DNA of 64,000 bases from Streptomyces aurantiacus (GTDB taxonomy: Bacteria > Actinomycetota > Actinomycetes > Streptomycetales > Streptomycetaceae). The position numbers and the translations under genes were made by a program. The notes below the pieces were generated by a model. It was not told the origin of the DNA. It worked only from the letters and a program-made list of their open reading frames with translations, and made no database searches. The stretch covers positions 1 to 64,000 of the forward strand of contig NZ_LIPP01000004.1 of the NCBI RefSeq assembly GCF_001418335.1, in the 5' to 3' direction. Each line of letters opens with the position of its first letter. The first letter of the stretch is position 1. Shown piece after piece: positions 63,908 through 64,000 of the stretch.

Positions 63908-64000
63908 TCAGCGCTTGTGCTGCGAGTCCGCCACCGTGACCTCGACCCGCTGGAACTCCTTCAGTTCGCTGTAGCCGGTCGTGGCCATCGCGCGGCGCAG
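63908..64000 (-). CDS. IMP-dehydrogenase-related protein GuaB3 (C-terminal end only)
   Basis: The last 30 residues plus stop are visible, beginning at the window edge: LRRAMATTGYSELKEFQRVE and then VTVADSQHKR. This tail matches what I recall of the actinobacterial GuaB3 family, whose members resemble IMP dehydrogenase and reduce GMP in some species. The rest lies outside the window. Confidence 0.7.
   Translation of the reverse strand: MRRAMATTGYSELKEFQRVEVTVADSQHKR

Overview
The window reads as a high-GC actinobacterial chromosome, almost certainly Streptomyces. Nearly every gene uses GC-rich third positions, GTG starts are common and there is one TTG start. Several genes look leaderless. 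The gene content (icmB-type mutase subunit, pcrA, NlpC/P60 hydrolases, guaA, a long kinase cluster, glpD, guaB3) matches what I remember of a conserved block in the S. coelicolor chromosome core. I saw no rRNA or tRNA genes, CRISPR array, intact insertion sequence or prophage.

1-5100: a two-way MoxR module. A DUF5682 gene (cut by the window edge) and a MoxR AAA+ ATPase run leftward. A SWIM zinc-finger gene and a DUF5691 gene run rightward. The shared intergenic region holds an inverted pair of TTGTCAGTG elements, of the type found in LexA-independent (PafBC-type) DNA-damage promoters. 5101-15405: repeats, icmB, a lipase, a cell-wall M23 peptidase, pcrA helicase and two coiled-coil NlpC/P60 hydrolases. 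The first P60 gene sits behind a c-di-AMP (ydaO) riboswitch. 15406-30700: PhzF, a flavin monooxygenase with its divergent TetR repressor and twin operators, an AraC/SDR divergent pair, and a PspC-type sensor kinase with its LuxR-type regulator facing a PspC/LiaF-like membrane protein. DoxX, DUF4429 and other small metabolic or membrane genes follow.

30701-35427: a stress or redox patch. MarR sits between two oxidoreductase genes, each preceded by a similar TAGTCA dyad. The right-hand gene continues into an SDR, NmrA-like and hemerythrin cluster. 35452-41864: guaA, and a chorismate mutase gene behind a leaderless Phe/Tyr leader peptide and a strong terminator, which looks like an attenuator. 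A lipoprotein/membrane-protein pair and an LAETG sortase substrate follow.

42080-61985: an all-leftward array made of glpD, five Ser/Thr kinases, one large pseudokinase, a diacylglycerol-kinase-like protein, an NADP-type succinate-semialdehyde dehydrogenase and a GMC oxidoreductase. The kinases and the pseudokinase share one layout: cytoplasmic kinase domain, disordered linker, one membrane helix, and a related but diverged external domain. 62258-64000: a UDP-sugar dehydrogenase homologue that lacks the catalytic cysteine, a strong terminator, and the end of guaB3.

The strongest candidates for new biology are the damage-type two-way promoter driving the MoxR/SWIM module, the kinase/pseudokinase array with its shared external domain, the chorismate mutase attenuator, and the MarR-controlled redox patch.
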